Below are positions 38,547-47,805 of a stretch of 64,000 nt of DNA, piece after piece. The notes beneath the pieces are model-generated. The model saw only the letters and a list, made by a program, of their open reading frames with translations, ran no database searches and had not been told where the DNA came from. Within the stretch, counting starts at the first letter, position 1. Every line of letters starts with the position of its first letter. Source of the DNA: Streptomyces laurentii (GTDB taxonomy: Bacteria; Actinomycetota; Actinomycetes; Streptomycetales; Streptomycetaceae); contig AP017424.1 in NCBI GenBank assembly GCA_002355495.1, positions 4,157,501 to 4,221,500 of the forward strand. The letters are read 5' to 3'. The translations under genes and the position numbers were made by a program.

Positions 38547-39938
38547 TCACACCTCCGGCGGCGGGGTCGGGGCGCCCGGGAAGCGGAGGGTGGCCACGGT
38601 GCCGCCGCCGTCCGCCGGGGTGAGGGCGACGGTGCCGCCGGCCTGCCCGACGGTCCGGGCGACGATCGACAGGCCGAGCCCCGAGCCGGGCAGGCTGCGG
38701 GCCGACGGGGAGCGCCAGAAACGGTCGAAGACGTGCGGGAGCTCGTCGGCCGGGATGCCCGGGCCGTGGTCCCGTACGGTCAGCTCGCCGCGCATCAGCC
38801 GGACCTCGACCGTGCCGCGCGGCGGCGAGAACTTCACCGCGTTGTCGAGGACGTTCACCAGGGCCCGTTCGAGCCCGGCGGGCTCCGCCCGTACGTACCA
38901 GGGCGCCAGGTCCGTCTCGAAGGTCAGCTCCGGTCCGCGCAGCCGGGCCCGGTCCAGGGCCGAGCGCAGGATGGTGTGCAGCGGCACCACCTCCAGCGGG
39001 CCGGGCGGGGCGGCCTCCGGCCGGGCCAGTTCCTGGAGGTCGCCGACCAGCGACGCCAGCTCCGTGAGCTGGGCCTTCACCGAGGCCAGCAGGGCCCGCC
39101 GGTCGTCCGGCGGCAGCGCGCGGCCGGTCTCGTCGCTGCGGGCGAGGAGTTCGATGTTGGTGCGCAGCGAGGTGAGCGGGGTGCGCAGTTCGTGGCCCGC
39201 GTCCGCGATGAGCCGGGCCTGCCGGTCGCGGGAGGTGGCGAGCGCCGCCGTCATCGCGTTGAACGACCGCGAAAGCCGGGCGATCTCGTCCTCGCCCTCC
39301 ACCGGGATGCGGACGGTCAGGTCCTCGGTCGCCGCGACGTGTTCGACCGCGCCGGTCAGCCGGTCCACGGGCGCGAGCCCGGTGCGCGCCACCCACAGTC
39401 CGGCCGCGCCCGCGCCGAGGACCCCTATGCCGGAGACGACGAGCAGTACCCAGCCCAGGGTGGACAGCGAGTTGTCGATCTCGGACAGCGGCCGGGCGAG
39501 CGAGACGGCGAGGCCGGGCCGGCCCGGCTGCTGCTGGTAGGTGTAGACGCGCATCTGGCGGCCGTCGGCGTCCCGGGTGGTGTGCAGGGTGTCCGGGATG
39601 AGGCCCTGCGCGACCCGGAGGTCCGCCGCCTGCACGGGGATGGCGGCCCGGCCGGAGGTGCAGGCGGTGCCGTCGGGCAGCACGACCTGGACGGTGTACG
39701 GGGGGAGCGGGGGCACCGGGCTCTCGGTGCGGCAGCCGGCGAGCACCAGGTTGACGTACGCGTTGTCGACCTTGCTGCCGCGCAGCGACGCGTCCAGCTC
39801 GTGCTCCAGCTGGGCCCGGGCCACCAGCCAGCACGCCAGCGACACCGCCGCCACCGCGACCGCCACGGCGAGCGCGGTGAGCAGGGCGAGCCGGGAGCGC
39901 AGCGGGCGGGACCGGAACCAGACGACGGGGCCGGTCAT
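38547..39938 (-). CDS. HAMP-containing sensor histidine kinase
   Basis: A 463-aa EnvZ/BaeS-like kinase: membrane helix (about 17-40), extracytoplasmic domain (about 42-155) with three cysteines, second helix (about 162-184), HAMP (about 185-235), HisKA with H249 (DAGHELRTPLTSL), and HATPase with NVLDNAVKFSPP, HGPGIP and GSGLGLSIV. The ATG at 39938 overlaps the regulator stop (ATGA). The signal is unknown; the cysteines and placement beside an HtrA-like protease suggest envelope stress. Confidence 0.93.
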   Translation of the reverse strand: MTGPVVWFRSRPLRSRLALLTALAVAVAVAAVSLACWLVARAQLEHELDASLRGSKVDNAYVNLVLAGCRTESPVPPLPPYTVQVVLPDGTACTSGRAAIPVQAADLRVAQGLIPDTLHTTRDADGRQMRVYTYQQQPGRPGLAVSLARPLSEIDNSLSTLGWVLLVVSGIGVLGAGAAGLWVARTGLAPVDRLTGAVEHVAATEDLTVRIPVEGEDEIARLSRSFNAMTAALATSRDRQARLIADAGHELRTPLTSLRTNIELLARSDETGRALPPDDRRALLASVKAQLTELASLVGDLQELARPEAAPPGPLEVVPLHTILRSALDRARLRGPELTFETDLAPWYVRAEPAGLERALVNVLDNAVKFSPPRGTVEVRLMRGELTVRDHGPGIPADELPHVFDRFWRSPSARSLPGSGLGLSIVARTVGQAGGTVALTPADGGGTVATLRFPGAPTPPPEV

Positions 39939-40741
39939 ACGGCGCCGGCACCCCCGCCCGTACCGCCGGCACGCAGGACGTATCCGACGCCGCGCACGGT
40001 GTGCACGACCCGCGGCTCGCCGCCCGCCTCCGTCTTGCGCCGCAGGTACATCACGTACACGTCGAGCGAGTTGGAGCTGGGCTCGAAGTCGAAGCCCCAC
40101 ACGGCCTTCAGGATCTGCTCGCGCGTGAGCACCTGCTTCGGGTGCGCCAGGAACAGCTCCAGGAGCGTGAACTCGGTCCGGGTCAGTTCCACCGGCCGGC
40201 CGTCCCGGGTCACCTCGCGGGTCGCCAGGTTCATCCGCAGGTCGTCGAAGGCGAGGACGTCGCCCCCGCCGGCCGGCTCGGCGGCCGCGGCGGCCCGGGC
40301 GGCGGCGTACGCGCTGCGCCGCAGCAGCGCCCGGATCCGGGCGAACAGCTCGTCCAGCTCGAACGGCTTCACCAGGTAGTCGTCCGCGCCCGCGTCGAGG
40401 CCGGTGACCCGGTCGCCGACCGTGTCGCGGGCGGTGAGCATGAGGATCGGCACGGTCGAGCCGGCCGCGCGGATCCGGCGGGCGGCGGTGAGCCCGTCCA
40501 TGCGGGGCATCTGGACGTCGAGGACGACCAGGTCGGGGGCGTACGCCTCCAGCTTGGCGAGCGCGTCGAGACCGTCGACGGCGTCCTCGGTCCCGTATCC
40601 CTCGAAGGCGAGGCTGCGGCGCAGCGCCTCGCGCACCGCCGGCTCGTCGTCGACGATGAGGATGCGCTCGGTGCCGCCGCTCTCGGCCTCGGCCCGCTGA
40701 CCCGCCTGCTGTCCCGGGTGCTGCCCCACGATGCCACTCAT
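39935..40741 (-). CDS. OmpR-family response regulator
   Basis: A 268-aa regulator. Receiver domain (about 25-140) with D75 (LVVLDVQMPRMDGL) and the conserved Lys (DYLVKPFELDEL), then a winged-helix DNA-binding domain (about 170-262, ending VVHTVRGVGYVLRAGG). A 20-residue low-complexity leader precedes the receiver. It is the first gene of the operon with the HAMP kinase. Confidence 0.93.
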   Translation of the reverse strand: MSGIVGQHPGQQAGQRAEAESGGTERILIVDDEPAVREALRRSLAFEGYGTEDAVDGLDALAKLEAYAPDLVVLDVQMPRMDGLTAARRIRAAGSTVPILMLTARDTVGDRVTGLDAGADDYLVKPFELDELFARIRALLRRSAYAAARAAAAAEPAGGGDVLAFDDLRMNLATREVTRDGRPVELTRTEFTLLELFLAHPKQVLTREQILKAVWGFDFEPSSNSLDVYVMYLRRKTEAGGEPRVVHTVRGVGYVLRAGGTGGGAGAV

Positions 40742-40796
40742 GGGGCCAGCGTCCCACGTGTCCGTCCGTACGCCCGCCCAGGTGTCCGTCACGGGA

Positions 40797-41828
40797 TCAG
40801 ACGCTGCCGCCCCCGCGCAGGGCGGGCAGATCGGCCTTGAGGGTGTCGACCGGAATCGCGAATCCGAGACCGACACTGCCGGCGGCTCCCGAACTCCCCG
40901 CGCTCGTGGGCGAATACATCGCCGAATTGATGCCGATGATCCGGCCGTTCATGTCGATCAGCGCGCCGCCGGAATTCCCGGGATTGAGCGAGGCGTCGGT
41001 CTGGATCGCCTTGTAGGTGGTCTTGGAGGAGCCGGTGTCGCCGTTGAACTGCTGCCCGCCGAATTCGAACGGCCAGCCCTGCCGCGGGTTCCACTGCTGC
41101 CCTTGCGAGCTGTCCTGGCCGCCGTCCTCGCGGGCGACGGTCACGTCCCGGTCGAGCGCGGAGACGATGCCGCTGGTGACGGTGCCGGTCAGGCCCTCGG
41201 GGGAGCCGATGGCGACGACCTGGTCGCCGACCCGGAGGCCCGAGGAGTCGCCGAGGGTGGCGGCCTTGAGCCCGGACGCGCCGCGCAGCTTGATCAGCGC
41301 GAGGTCCTTGGCGGGGTCGGTGCCGACGACCTCGGCGGTGTACGTCTTGCCGGTGCTGAGCCGGACGCTGATCGTCGAGGCCCCGGAGATCACGTGGTTG
41401 TTGGTGACGATCTCGCCGTCGGAGGTGATGATCACGCCGGAGCCGGTGGAACGGCCGCCGGAACCGCTCGCGGAGATCTCCACGATGGACGGGGAGACGG
41501 CCTGGGCGACCCCGGCGACCGTGCCCTTGCTGCCCGAGGCGACCGTGGTGCCGTCCACCGGGCTCGGCGCCGCCGCGGTGATGCCGGGCGTGTCGTCGGT
41601 CCACCGCTCGATCAGGGTCGCGGTGCCGCCGCCGACCGCGGCCGCGGCGATCGCGACGGCGGTCAGCAGGCCGACGCCGCGCCGCCGGGCCCGCCGGCGC
41701 GCGGCGGGGGCGTGGGCGGTGTGCTGCTCGTGCGCGCCGGGGGAGGCGAACGGGTCGTGGGGCGGCAGGGGCGGCCGCGGCGGCCAGGACGGCTGCTGCT
41801 GCGGCTGGTGCTCCGGGAAGTCCGTCAT
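40797..41828 (-). CDS. HtrA/DegP-like trypsin-type serine protease
   Basis: A 343-aa membrane-anchored protease. A Pro/Gln-rich cytoplasmic N-terminus (about 1-48) is followed by a membrane helix (about 50-70) and a chymotrypsin-fold protease domain (about 100-335). The catalytic triad is His (VTNNHVIS), Asp (DPAKDLALIKL) and Ser (NPGNSGGAL). No PDZ domain follows, unlike typical HtrA. It is encoded 56 bp upstream of the OmpR-type regulator in the same direction, so it may be co-transcribed with and regulated by that pair. Confidence 0.92.
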   Translation of the reverse strand: MTDFPEHQPQQQPSWPPRPPLPPHDPFASPGAHEQHTAHAPAARRRARRRGVGLLTAVAIAAAAVGGGTATLIERWTDDTPGITAAAPSPVDGTTVASGSKGTVAGVAQAVSPSIVEISASGSGGRSTGSGVIITSDGEIVTNNHVISGASTISVRLSTGKTYTAEVVGTDPAKDLALIKLRGASGLKAATLGDSSGLRVGDQVVAIGSPEGLTGTVTSGIVSALDRDVTVAREDGGQDSSQGQQWNPRQGWPFEFGGQQFNGDTGSSKTTYKAIQTDASLNPGNSGGALIDMNGRIIGINSAMYSPTSAGSSGAAGSVGLGFAIPVDTLKADLPALRGGGSV

Positions 41829-41917
41829 GGGTACGACTCTCCGGGCCGTACATGAGAACCGTCTGAGGACGTGGTGAGAAGCCCGACAGAACCCCGTATG
41901 CCCGAAATAAAGGCCCA

Positions 41918-41940
41918 CCCGGGCCGAACCGCGGCCCGGG
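41918..41940 (-). terminator. terminator of the LacI-family gene
   Basis: Stem CCCGGGCCG (41918-41926) with CGGCCCGGG (41932-41940), 5-base loop. Read on the minus strand it is followed by TGGGCCTTTATTTC. It lies between the lacI-type gene stop (41963) and the protease promoter. Confidence 0.75.
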
Positions 41941-41962
41941 CTTCCTCAGGTCACGCGCGAGG

Positions 41963-42985
41963 TCACTCGCAGCCGCAGGACCGGCGCACGATCAGCGCCG
42001 ACGGGAACTGCCGCACCCGGTCGCGCCGCGACCCCGCCACCCGCAGCGAGTCGTCGAGCACCAGGTCCACCGCCGCCCGGGCCATCGCCGGCCGGTCGGA
42101 GTAGACCGTGGTCAGCGGAGGGTCGGCCAGCCCGGCTTCCTTGACGTCGTCGAAGCCGGCCACCGCCAGCTCCTCCGGCACGTCGATGCGCAGTTCGCGG
42201 GCGGCCCGCAGCACGCCGAGGGCCTGGTCGTCCGTCGAGCAGAAGATGGCCGGCGGGCGGTCCGGCCCGGACAGCAGGCCGAGCGCGACCTTGTAGGCGT
42301 CGTAGCGGTTGTACGGGGCCTCGAAGAGCCGTCCCTCGACCGAGCGGCCGGACTCGATCATGGCCCGCCGCCAGCCCTCGACGTGGTCGGCGACCGGGTC
42401 GCCGATGGACGGGGTGGTGGGGACGCCGCCCAGGCACGCCACGTACGGGTGACCGTGCTCCAGGAGGTGCCGGGTGGCGAGCTGGGCGCCGCCGATGTCG
42501 TCGGTGACGACCGCGACGTCGTCGATCGCCTCGGGCCGCTCGTGCAGCAGCACGACCCGGGCGTCCCACGCCTCGATCTCGCTCGCCGCCTGCTCGCTCA
42601 TGCCCTGGCTGACCAGGATGAGCCCGGAGACCCGCATGCCGAGGAAGGCGCGCAGATAGTGGATCTCGCGCTCGGTGCGGTAGTCGGAGTTGCCGACCAG
42701 GACCATCTTCCCGCGCGCGGCGGCGGCCTGTTCGACCGCGTGCGCCATCTCCGCGAAGAAGGGCTGGCGCGCGTCCGGGACGATCATGCCTATGAGGTCG
42801 GTGCGCCGCGACGCCATCGCCTGGGCCACCCGGTCGGGGCGGTAGCCCAGCTCCTTGATGGCGGCGAGGACACGCTCGCGCGTGGCCGGGGCGACCGGCC
42901 GGGGTCCGTTGTTGATGACGTAGCTCACGACCGCGGTCGAAGTCCCCGCCAGTCGCGCCACATCGTCCCGCGTCACCTTGGCCAC
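41963..42985 (-). CDS. LacI-family transcriptional regulator
   Basis: A 340-aa repressor. LacI-type helix-turn-helix at the N-terminus (VTRDDVARLAGTSTAVVSYV INNG) and hinge (GYRPDRVAQAM), followed by a periplasmic-binding-like ligand domain (about 60-330). The C-terminus ends RRSCGCE. The GTG at 42985 gives the usual short lead into the DNA-binding helix. The ligand is probably a sugar or nucleoside; no transport or catabolic operon is adjacent, so the regulon is unknown. Confidence 0.92.
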   Translation of the reverse strand: MAKVTRDDVARLAGTSTAVVSYVINNGPRPVAPATRERVLAAIKELGYRPDRVAQAMASRRTDLIGMIVPDARQPFFAEMAHAVEQAAAARGKMVLVGNSDYRTEREIHYLRAFLGMRVSGLILVSQGMSEQAASEIEAWDARVVLLHERPEAIDDVAVVTDDIGGAQLATRHLLEHGHPYVACLGGVPTTPSIGDPVADHVEGWRRAMIESGRSVEGRLFEAPYNRYDAYKVALGLLSGPDRPPAIFCSTDDQALGVLRAARELRIDVPEELAVAGFDDVKEAGLADPPLTTVYSDRPAMARAAVDLVLDDSLRVAGSRRDRVRQFPSALIVRRSCGCE

Positions 42986-43154
42986 GCGCGGCAGTCTACG
43001 CGGGGTGACCTTGGTTCCGGCAGGTCGCGTCCACCCCGTGGCCACCGCACTGTCGCGCGGGCGGCCCGCCGGGCGTCACCTCGGCGTTCCCGGAGGCTCC
43101 CGGGGGCTTCCCGGCGGTACCGGGCGGTCCCGGGTGGGCCTTTGGCGGTCCCGG

Positions 43155-43943
43155 TCAGCGCTCCCGCGCGGCCTCGGCCGGGCCGCGGTCCCGGCTCGGG
43201 GGCTGGGCCCGGGTCCGGGTCTGCTCGGCGCGCGCGGCCCGGTTCTCGGCGCGCGCGGCCCGGTCCTCCGGCTTCTCGGCCGTGACGAAGCGGTAGCCGA
43301 CGTTGCGTACGGTCCCGATCAGCGACTCGTGCTCGGGCCCGAGCTTCGCCCGCAGCCGCCGTACGTGCACGTCGACCGTGCGGGTGCCGCCGAAGTAGTC
43401 GTACCCCCACACCTCCTGGAGCAGCTGCGCGCGCGTGAAGACCCGGCCCGGGTGCTGGGCCAGGTACTTGAGCAGCTCGAACTCCTTGAAGGTCAGGTCC
43501 AGGACCCGGCCCTTCAGGCGGGCGCTGTAGGTGGCCTCGTCGACCGACAGGTCGCCGTTGCGGATCTCCATGGGGGAGTCGTCCGTGTCGAGCTGCCGGC
43601 GGCCGACGGCGAGCCGCAGCCGGGCCTCCACCTCGGCCGGGCCGGCCGTGTCGAGCAGCACGTCGTCGATGCCCCAGTCGGCGGTGACGGCCGCCAGGCC
43701 GCCCTCCGTCACGACGAGGATCAGCGGACAGCCGGGGCCGGTGGAGCGCAGCAGCTGGCACAGCGAGCGGATCTGCGGCAGGTCGCGCCGCCCGTCGACG
43801 AGGATCGCGTCGGCGCCGGGGGTCTCGAGCAGGGCCGCGCCCTCGGCGGGGGCCACGCGCACGTTGTGGAGCAGCAGGCCGAGGGCGGGCAGCACCTCGG
43901 CGGAGGGCTGGAGGGCGTTGGTGAGCAGCAGCAGCGAACTCAT
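43155..43943 (-). CDS. glnR: nitrogen-metabolism regulator GlnR
   Basis: A 262-aa orphan OmpR-type regulator. The N-terminal receiver-like domain lacks a complete acidic pocket but retains D50 (ADAILVDGRRD), the residue used for the charge-based dimerisation of GlnR. The winged-helix domain (about 130-225) has LDLTFKEFELLKYLAQHPGR and TVDVHVRRLRAKLGPE. The C-terminus is Arg/Ala-rich. It activates glnA, amtB and nitrate/nitrite genes when nitrogen is limiting. The start overlaps the stop of a small upstream ORF (ATGA), with GGGGAGGTGGG as ribosome site. Confidence 0.95.
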   Translation of the reverse strand: MSSLLLLTNALQPSAEVLPALGLLLHNVRVAPAEGAALLETPGADAILVDGRRDLPQIRSLCQLLRSTGPGCPLILVVTEGGLAAVTADWGIDDVLLDTAGPAEVEARLRLAVGRRQLDTDDSPMEIRNGDLSVDEATYSARLKGRVLDLTFKEFELLKYLAQHPGRVFTRAQLLQEVWGYDYFGGTRTVDVHVRRLRAKLGPEHESLIGTVRNVGYRFVTAEKPEDRAARAENRAARAEQTRTRAQPPSRDRGPAEAARER

Positions 43944-44056
43944 CGCGTCCCACCTCCCCGGGTTCCTGGGGCGGGCCGCGGGGGCGTCGGCCGGCTCGCC
44001 GCGCGGCCACGGCTGCGGCTGCGTCGGCGACGGTCGTGCGGGGTTCGCTCGTCCAT
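43940..44056 (-). CDS. Arg-rich 38-aa ORF translationally coupled to glnR
   Basis: ATG at 44056 with a strong GAGGAGG site about 10 bases upstream. The product MDERTPHDRRRRSRSRGRAA and following 18 residues is very basic (13 Arg) and Pro/Gly-rich. Its stop codon overlaps the glnR ATG (ATGA). No domain is recognisable. It could be a leader whose translation sets the level of GlnR, or a small nucleic-acid binding peptide. It is not a shadow of another coding gene. Confidence 0.55.
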   Translation of the reverse strand: MDERTPHDRRRRSRSRGRAASRPTPPRPAPGTRGGGTR

Positions 44057-44294
44057 GACGTCGGTTCCTCCTCGGTCCGTGCGAGGACGTCTGCGGGTGC
44101 GTCCGCGGGTGACGTGGGGGTCGCCCGCGGGGTGGCTCACGTAGGGGGTGCCTATGGCTCTCGCGCCCGAGAGCGTTTGTTCATCCGCCTGTAACAAAGG
44201 ACCGGAAACACAAAAGGACCCGGGGGCTGCGATGCCCGGATCCTCCGCCAGCACAATAGCCCACATGAGTTCCGAGGCAGAGGGCCGATTTCAC

Positions 44295-45107
44295 ATGGTG
44301 GATGTTTCCTCGCTCACTTCCCGTACACCTTCCGGACCGCCGCGCGGTGTGCTCCGGACCGGTCTGCGGACCGAGGACGGTGTCCGGATCGAGGCGGTTT
44401 ACGAAGCGGCCACTCCCAGTGTCACCGATACGGCCGTCGTGGTCGCCCACGGGTTCACCGGCTCGGCCGGCCGGCCCGCGGTGCGGCGCGCCGTCCAGGC
44501 CTTCCGCGCCCACGCCAACGTGGTGTCCTTCTCCTTCCGCGGCCACGGCGGCTCCGGCGGGCGCACCACCGTCGGCGACCGCGAGGTGCTCGACCTGTCC
44601 GCCGCCGTCCGCTGGGCGCGCGGGCTCGGCCACGCGCGCGTGGTGACGGTCGGCTTCTCCATGGGCGGCTCGGTCGTGCTCCGGCACGCCGCGCTGGAGC
44701 GCGGGACCGGCGCGCGTACGGACGCGGTGGCCGCCGTCAGCGCCCCCGCGCGCTGGTTCTACCGGGGGACGCCGTCCATGCGCCGGGTGCACTGGGTGGT
44801 GACCCGGCCGGTCGGCCGGCTCGTCGGCCGCTACGGGCTCCACACCCGGATCGACACCAAGGAGTGGGACCCGGTGCCGCTGTCGCCGGTCGAGGCGGTG
44901 CCGCTGATCGCTCCGACGCCGCTCCTTGTCGTGCACGGCGACCGCGACCCGTACTTCCCGCTCGATCACCCGGACAGCCTCGTCGCGGCGGCGGCCGCGT
45001 CGGGCGGCACGGCCGAGATGTGGCTGGAGCGCGGCATGGGCCACGCCGAGAACGCGGCCGACGACGAGCTGCTCGACCGCCTCGGCGCCTGGCTGGTCCG
45101 GCCATAG
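44295..45107 (+). CDS. alpha/beta hydrolase
   Basis: A 270-aa hydrolase. The oxyanion region VVVAHGFTGSAG, nucleophile elbow GFSMGGSVVLRHA (Ser), late acid in VVHGDRDPYFPLDH (Asp) and His in ERGMGHAENA complete the triad. Substrate unknown. The ATG at 44295 has GCAGAGGG correctly placed; an in-frame ATG at 44265 lacks a ribosome site but could be used by a leaderless transcript. It is divergent from glnR. Confidence 0.9.
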   Translation: MVDVSSLTSRTPSGPPRGVLRTGLRTEDGVRIEAVYEAATPSVTDTAVVVAHGFTGSAGRPAVRRAVQAFRAHANVVSFSFRGHGGSGGRTTVGDREVLDLSAAVRWARGLGHARVVTVGFSMGGSVVLRHAALERGTGARTDAVAAVSAPARWFYRGTPSMRRVHWVVTRPVGRLVGRYGLHTRIDTKEWDPVPLSPVEAVPLIAPTPLLVVHGDRDPYFPLDHPDSLVAAAAASGGTAEMWLERGMGHAENAADDELLDRLGAWLVRP

Positions 45108-45152
45108 CCCATGATGGTGGGCGGCGCGCACACGAACGAAGGGAGCGCCGTC

Positions 45153-45407
45153 ATGGCAGCGGGAACCATCCGCTACTGGGCCGCGGCGAAGGCCGCGGCC
45201 GGGGTCGCCGAGGAGCCGTATACGGCCGGGACGCTCGCGGAGGCGCTGGCCGGCGCCCGTGAACGGCACCCCGGCGAGCTGGAGCGGGTCCTCGTCCGGT
45301 GTTCGTTCCTGATCGACGGCGACCCCGTGGGGACCCGCGCGCATGAGACCGTACGGCTGGCCGAGGGCGGCACGGTCGAGGTGCTCCCCCCGTTCGCAGG
45401 AGGGTGA
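45153..45407 (+). CDS. MoaD/ThiS-family sulfur carrier protein
   Basis: An 84-aa ubiquitin-like protein ending in the Gly-Gly tail (EVLPPFAGG) that becomes a thiocarboxylate. It starts MAAGTIRYWAAAKAAAGVAE after AAGGGAG. It could donate sulfur to molybdopterin or cysteine synthesis. The location upstream of a sulfurtransferase gene, three genes on, fits sulfur trafficking. Its stop is 10 bp before the next ATG. Confidence 0.9.
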   Translation: MAAGTIRYWAAAKAAAGVAEEPYTAGTLAEALAGARERHPGELERVLVRCSFLIDGDPVGTRAHETVRLAEGGTVEVLPPFAGG

Positions 45408-45417
45408 ACCGCACACC

Positions 45418-46897
45418 ATGAGCAGTGATCAGCAGTATCCGTACGACCCCCAGCGCGCGCAGTACCCGCAGCATCCGCAGCACCCGCACGCGCCGGCGCA
45501 TCCGCAGTACGGGGATGCCGAGGTCGCCCAGACGTGGGAGGGGCAGACCTGGGACACCCAGTACCAGCCGGTGGTGGGGCACCCGCAGGCGGCGGCGTAT
45601 CCGCAGCAGATGCCTCAGACGCCCCAGACACCCCAGATGCCTCAGCCACCGCAGTCTCCTGACATGCAGGCGACGGCGTACATGGCGCCGGTGCAGGCGC
45701 ATCAGCCGCAGGCTCCTCAGGCACCCCACGCCCCTCAGGTCCCGCAGTCTCCTGACATGCAGGCGACGGCGTACATGGCTCCCGTGCAGGCGCATCAGCC
45801 CCCGGTTGCTCAGGCCCCCCAGGCCCCCAGGCCCCCCAGGCCCCCAGGCCCCGCAGTCCCCGGACACGCAGGCGACGGCGTACATGGCGCCGGTCCATGC
45901 CCACCAGCCGCCGGCCCCGCAGCAGGTGTACCCGTCGCCGGCGACGGGTGGACACCCGCTGCCGCCCGAGGTCACGCAGGCGCCGTACGAGGCGCAGGCG
46001 CAGGCCCAGGCCCACGCGCAGGCTCCGGTGCAGGGCCACACGCCCTCCCACGCGCCCGCGCACGCCGGGGCTCCCGCGCCCGCCGGGCCCGACGCCGGCC
46101 CCGCGTACTCCAGCCCCACCACCTCCGGCGACACCCGGATCACCGACGCCCAGCGCGCCCGCGCCGAGGGCCGGTCGCCGATCATCGACCCCGGCATGCG
46201 GCCGGCCGCGATCACGGCGGGGCTCGGCGTCCTGCTGGCCGGCGGCGCCGTGCTCGGTTCGTACGGACTGCTCGTCCCGCTGGTCCTGCTCCAGGCGCTC
46301 ACCGCCGCGGGCTGGTTCCGGCTCAACGGCATGTGGCCGGCCCGGCAGGGCATCGCCCTCGCCTTCCTCGGCGGCGTCGTCGCCGACGCGGCGCTGCTGG
46401 CCGCCGGCCGGGAGCACGCGGCCGGCGCGATCACCGGCACGCTCGGTGTCTGGGTACTGCTCACGGTGGTGCTCCAGCTGCGCAGCCACGCCGACCCGGA
46501 CGAGCGGATGTACGGCCTGATGGCGACGGTCGCGTCGGCCGCCCTCGCGGTTCTGGCCACCGGCTACCTGGGCGCCGAGTCGGACGCGGTGGTCGCCGGG
46601 GCCCTCGCGGTCGCCGCCGGCACCCTCGCCCGCGCCGTGCCGCTGCCCGGCCCGGTCTCCGCGGTCGTCGCGCTGCTCGCGGCGGCGGCCGGCGGTCTGG
46701 CGGGCGGCGCGTTCACCGGCCTGGGCGCCTCCTCGGGCGCGTTGCTCGGCCTGGGCGCCGGAGTGTGCGCGCTGATCGGACTGCGGGCGGCCGCGTACGA
46801 CTACCCGTCGCGGTTCGTGCATATGACGGCCGGTGTCGCACTGCCGCTCACCGCCGCCGTGCCCGCCGTCTACCTGCTGGGACGCGTCCTCGCGTAA
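45418..46897 (+). CDS. Gln/Pro-repeat membrane protein, frame broken by two C-run deletions
   Basis: The N-terminal half (MSSDQQYPYDPQRAQYPQHP) is Gln/Pro/His-rich and includes three copies of an 18-residue module (SPDMQATAYMAPVQAHQP). The C-terminal half, in another frame, has about nine hydrophobic segments (for example AAITAGLGVLLAGGAVLGSY). Between them is a CAGGCCCCC repeat in which C-runs alternate 6,5,6,5 (45815-45845). Restoring the two missing C gives one 493-aa frame reading through a QAP repeat into the membrane region. The function is unknown; a repeat-rich cytoplasmic tail on a polytopic domain is seen in several streptomycete proteins. Confidence 0.75.
45649..45911 (+). repeat. 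three imperfect copies of an 18-codon module
   Basis: CCGCAGTCTCCTGACATGCA and downstream bases recur at about 45649, 45742 and 45852, encoding PQSPDMQATAYMAPVQAHQP-like modules. The third copy is diverged (SPDTQ, APVHAHQ). They lie in the N-terminal half of the gene at 45418. Confidence 0.85.
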
Positions 46898-47029
46898 CTC
46901 TCCGGCATATGCCCCGGCCTGTCCCGCGGCGGACCGTCCCGGGAGGCGCCCGGGGAACCGACCGGCCCTTTGACACGTCGATCTTGTGTCGGAGGGCCGG
47001 TTTTCTTTCCTAGGGATGGGGGCGAAGCG

Positions 47030-47722
47030 ATGCGCGCACTGCGGGTGCTGCTGATCCTGGCGGTCGTGCTCGGCGGGATCCTCGTCGGCGTGGACCGGCT
47101 GGCGGTCGCGTACGTGGAGTCGGAGGCCGCCGGCAAGGTGCGGTTCGGGACCGTACGGCCGGAGTCGACGGACGTCGACATCAAGGGCTTCCCGTTCCTG
47201 ACCCAGATCACCGGCCGGCGCTTCGACGAGGTCGACGTGAAGCTGACCGGAGTCCAGACCTCCGCCGGCGGCCAGTCCATCCGGATCGGCGAGCTGACCG
47301 CCGAGCTGCGCGACGTCACCCTGGACGGCGATTACGCCATCGACCGGGCCCGTACGGCCGACGGCACGGCCCTGATCGGGTACGACGACCTGGCCGCGGC
47401 CTCGGGCCACGAGGCGAAGGTGGAGTACGGCGAGGGCGGCAAGCTGAAGGTGACGGGCGGGGTCCGGGTCCTCGGCCGGATGATCACCCGCACCGTGACG
47501 TCCACGGTGACCCTGGTGAACGGGAACACCCTCCGGGTCCGGGCCGACTCGGTGCCCGGCGAGGGCATGCCGGGCCTGGAGCAGCTGATCCGGTCCCGCA
47601 CGGACTTCGACCGGCGTGTCGAGGGCCTGCCGAAGGGCATGCGGCTGACGAAGGTGGAGCCGCGGCCGGACGGCCTGGCGGTGATGGTGGCGGGCGAGAA
47701 CGTCGCCCTGACCGCGCCCTGA
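47030..47722 (+). CDS. LmeA-like (DUF2993) phospholipid-binding protein
   Basis: A 230-aa exported protein of the DUF2993 family. N-terminal membrane anchor (about 1-25, LRVLLILAVVLGGILVGVDR), then repeated DUF2993 beta segments (DVDIKGFPFLTQITGRRFDE, IGELTAELRDVTLDGDY, GMRLTKVEPRPDGLAV). In mycobacteria LmeA binds phospholipid and supports mannan elongation. The ATG at 47030 is the family start. Located between the repeat protein and the sulfurtransferase leader. Confidence 0.85.
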   Translation: MRALRVLLILAVVLGGILVGVDRLAVAYVESEAAGKVRFGTVRPESTDVDIKGFPFLTQITGRRFDEVDVKLTGVQTSAGGQSIRIGELTAELRDVTLDGDYAIDRARTADGTALIGYDDLAAASGHEAKVEYGEGGKLKVTGGVRVLGRMITRTVTSTVTLVNGNTLRVRADSVPGEGMPGLEQLIRSRTDFDRRVEGLPKGMRLTKVEPRPDGLAVMVAGENVALTAP

Positions 47723-47751
47723 GCCGTACGTGGAGCCCTGAAAGTCTCCGG

Positions 47752-47805
47752 CCGGAGCCCCCGGAGCCCCCGGAGCCCCCGGAGCCCCCGGAGCCCCCGG
47801 AGTCC
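47752..47805. repeat. 9-bp tandem repeat, about six units
   Basis: CCGGAGCCC repeated five times exactly from 47752 and once with a change. It follows the DUF2993 stop by about 30 bases. It cannot fold into a simple hairpin. The region from 47723 to 48156 holds this repeat and the promoter of the leader-sulfurtransferase transcript; no other gene is seen. Confidence 0.8.
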
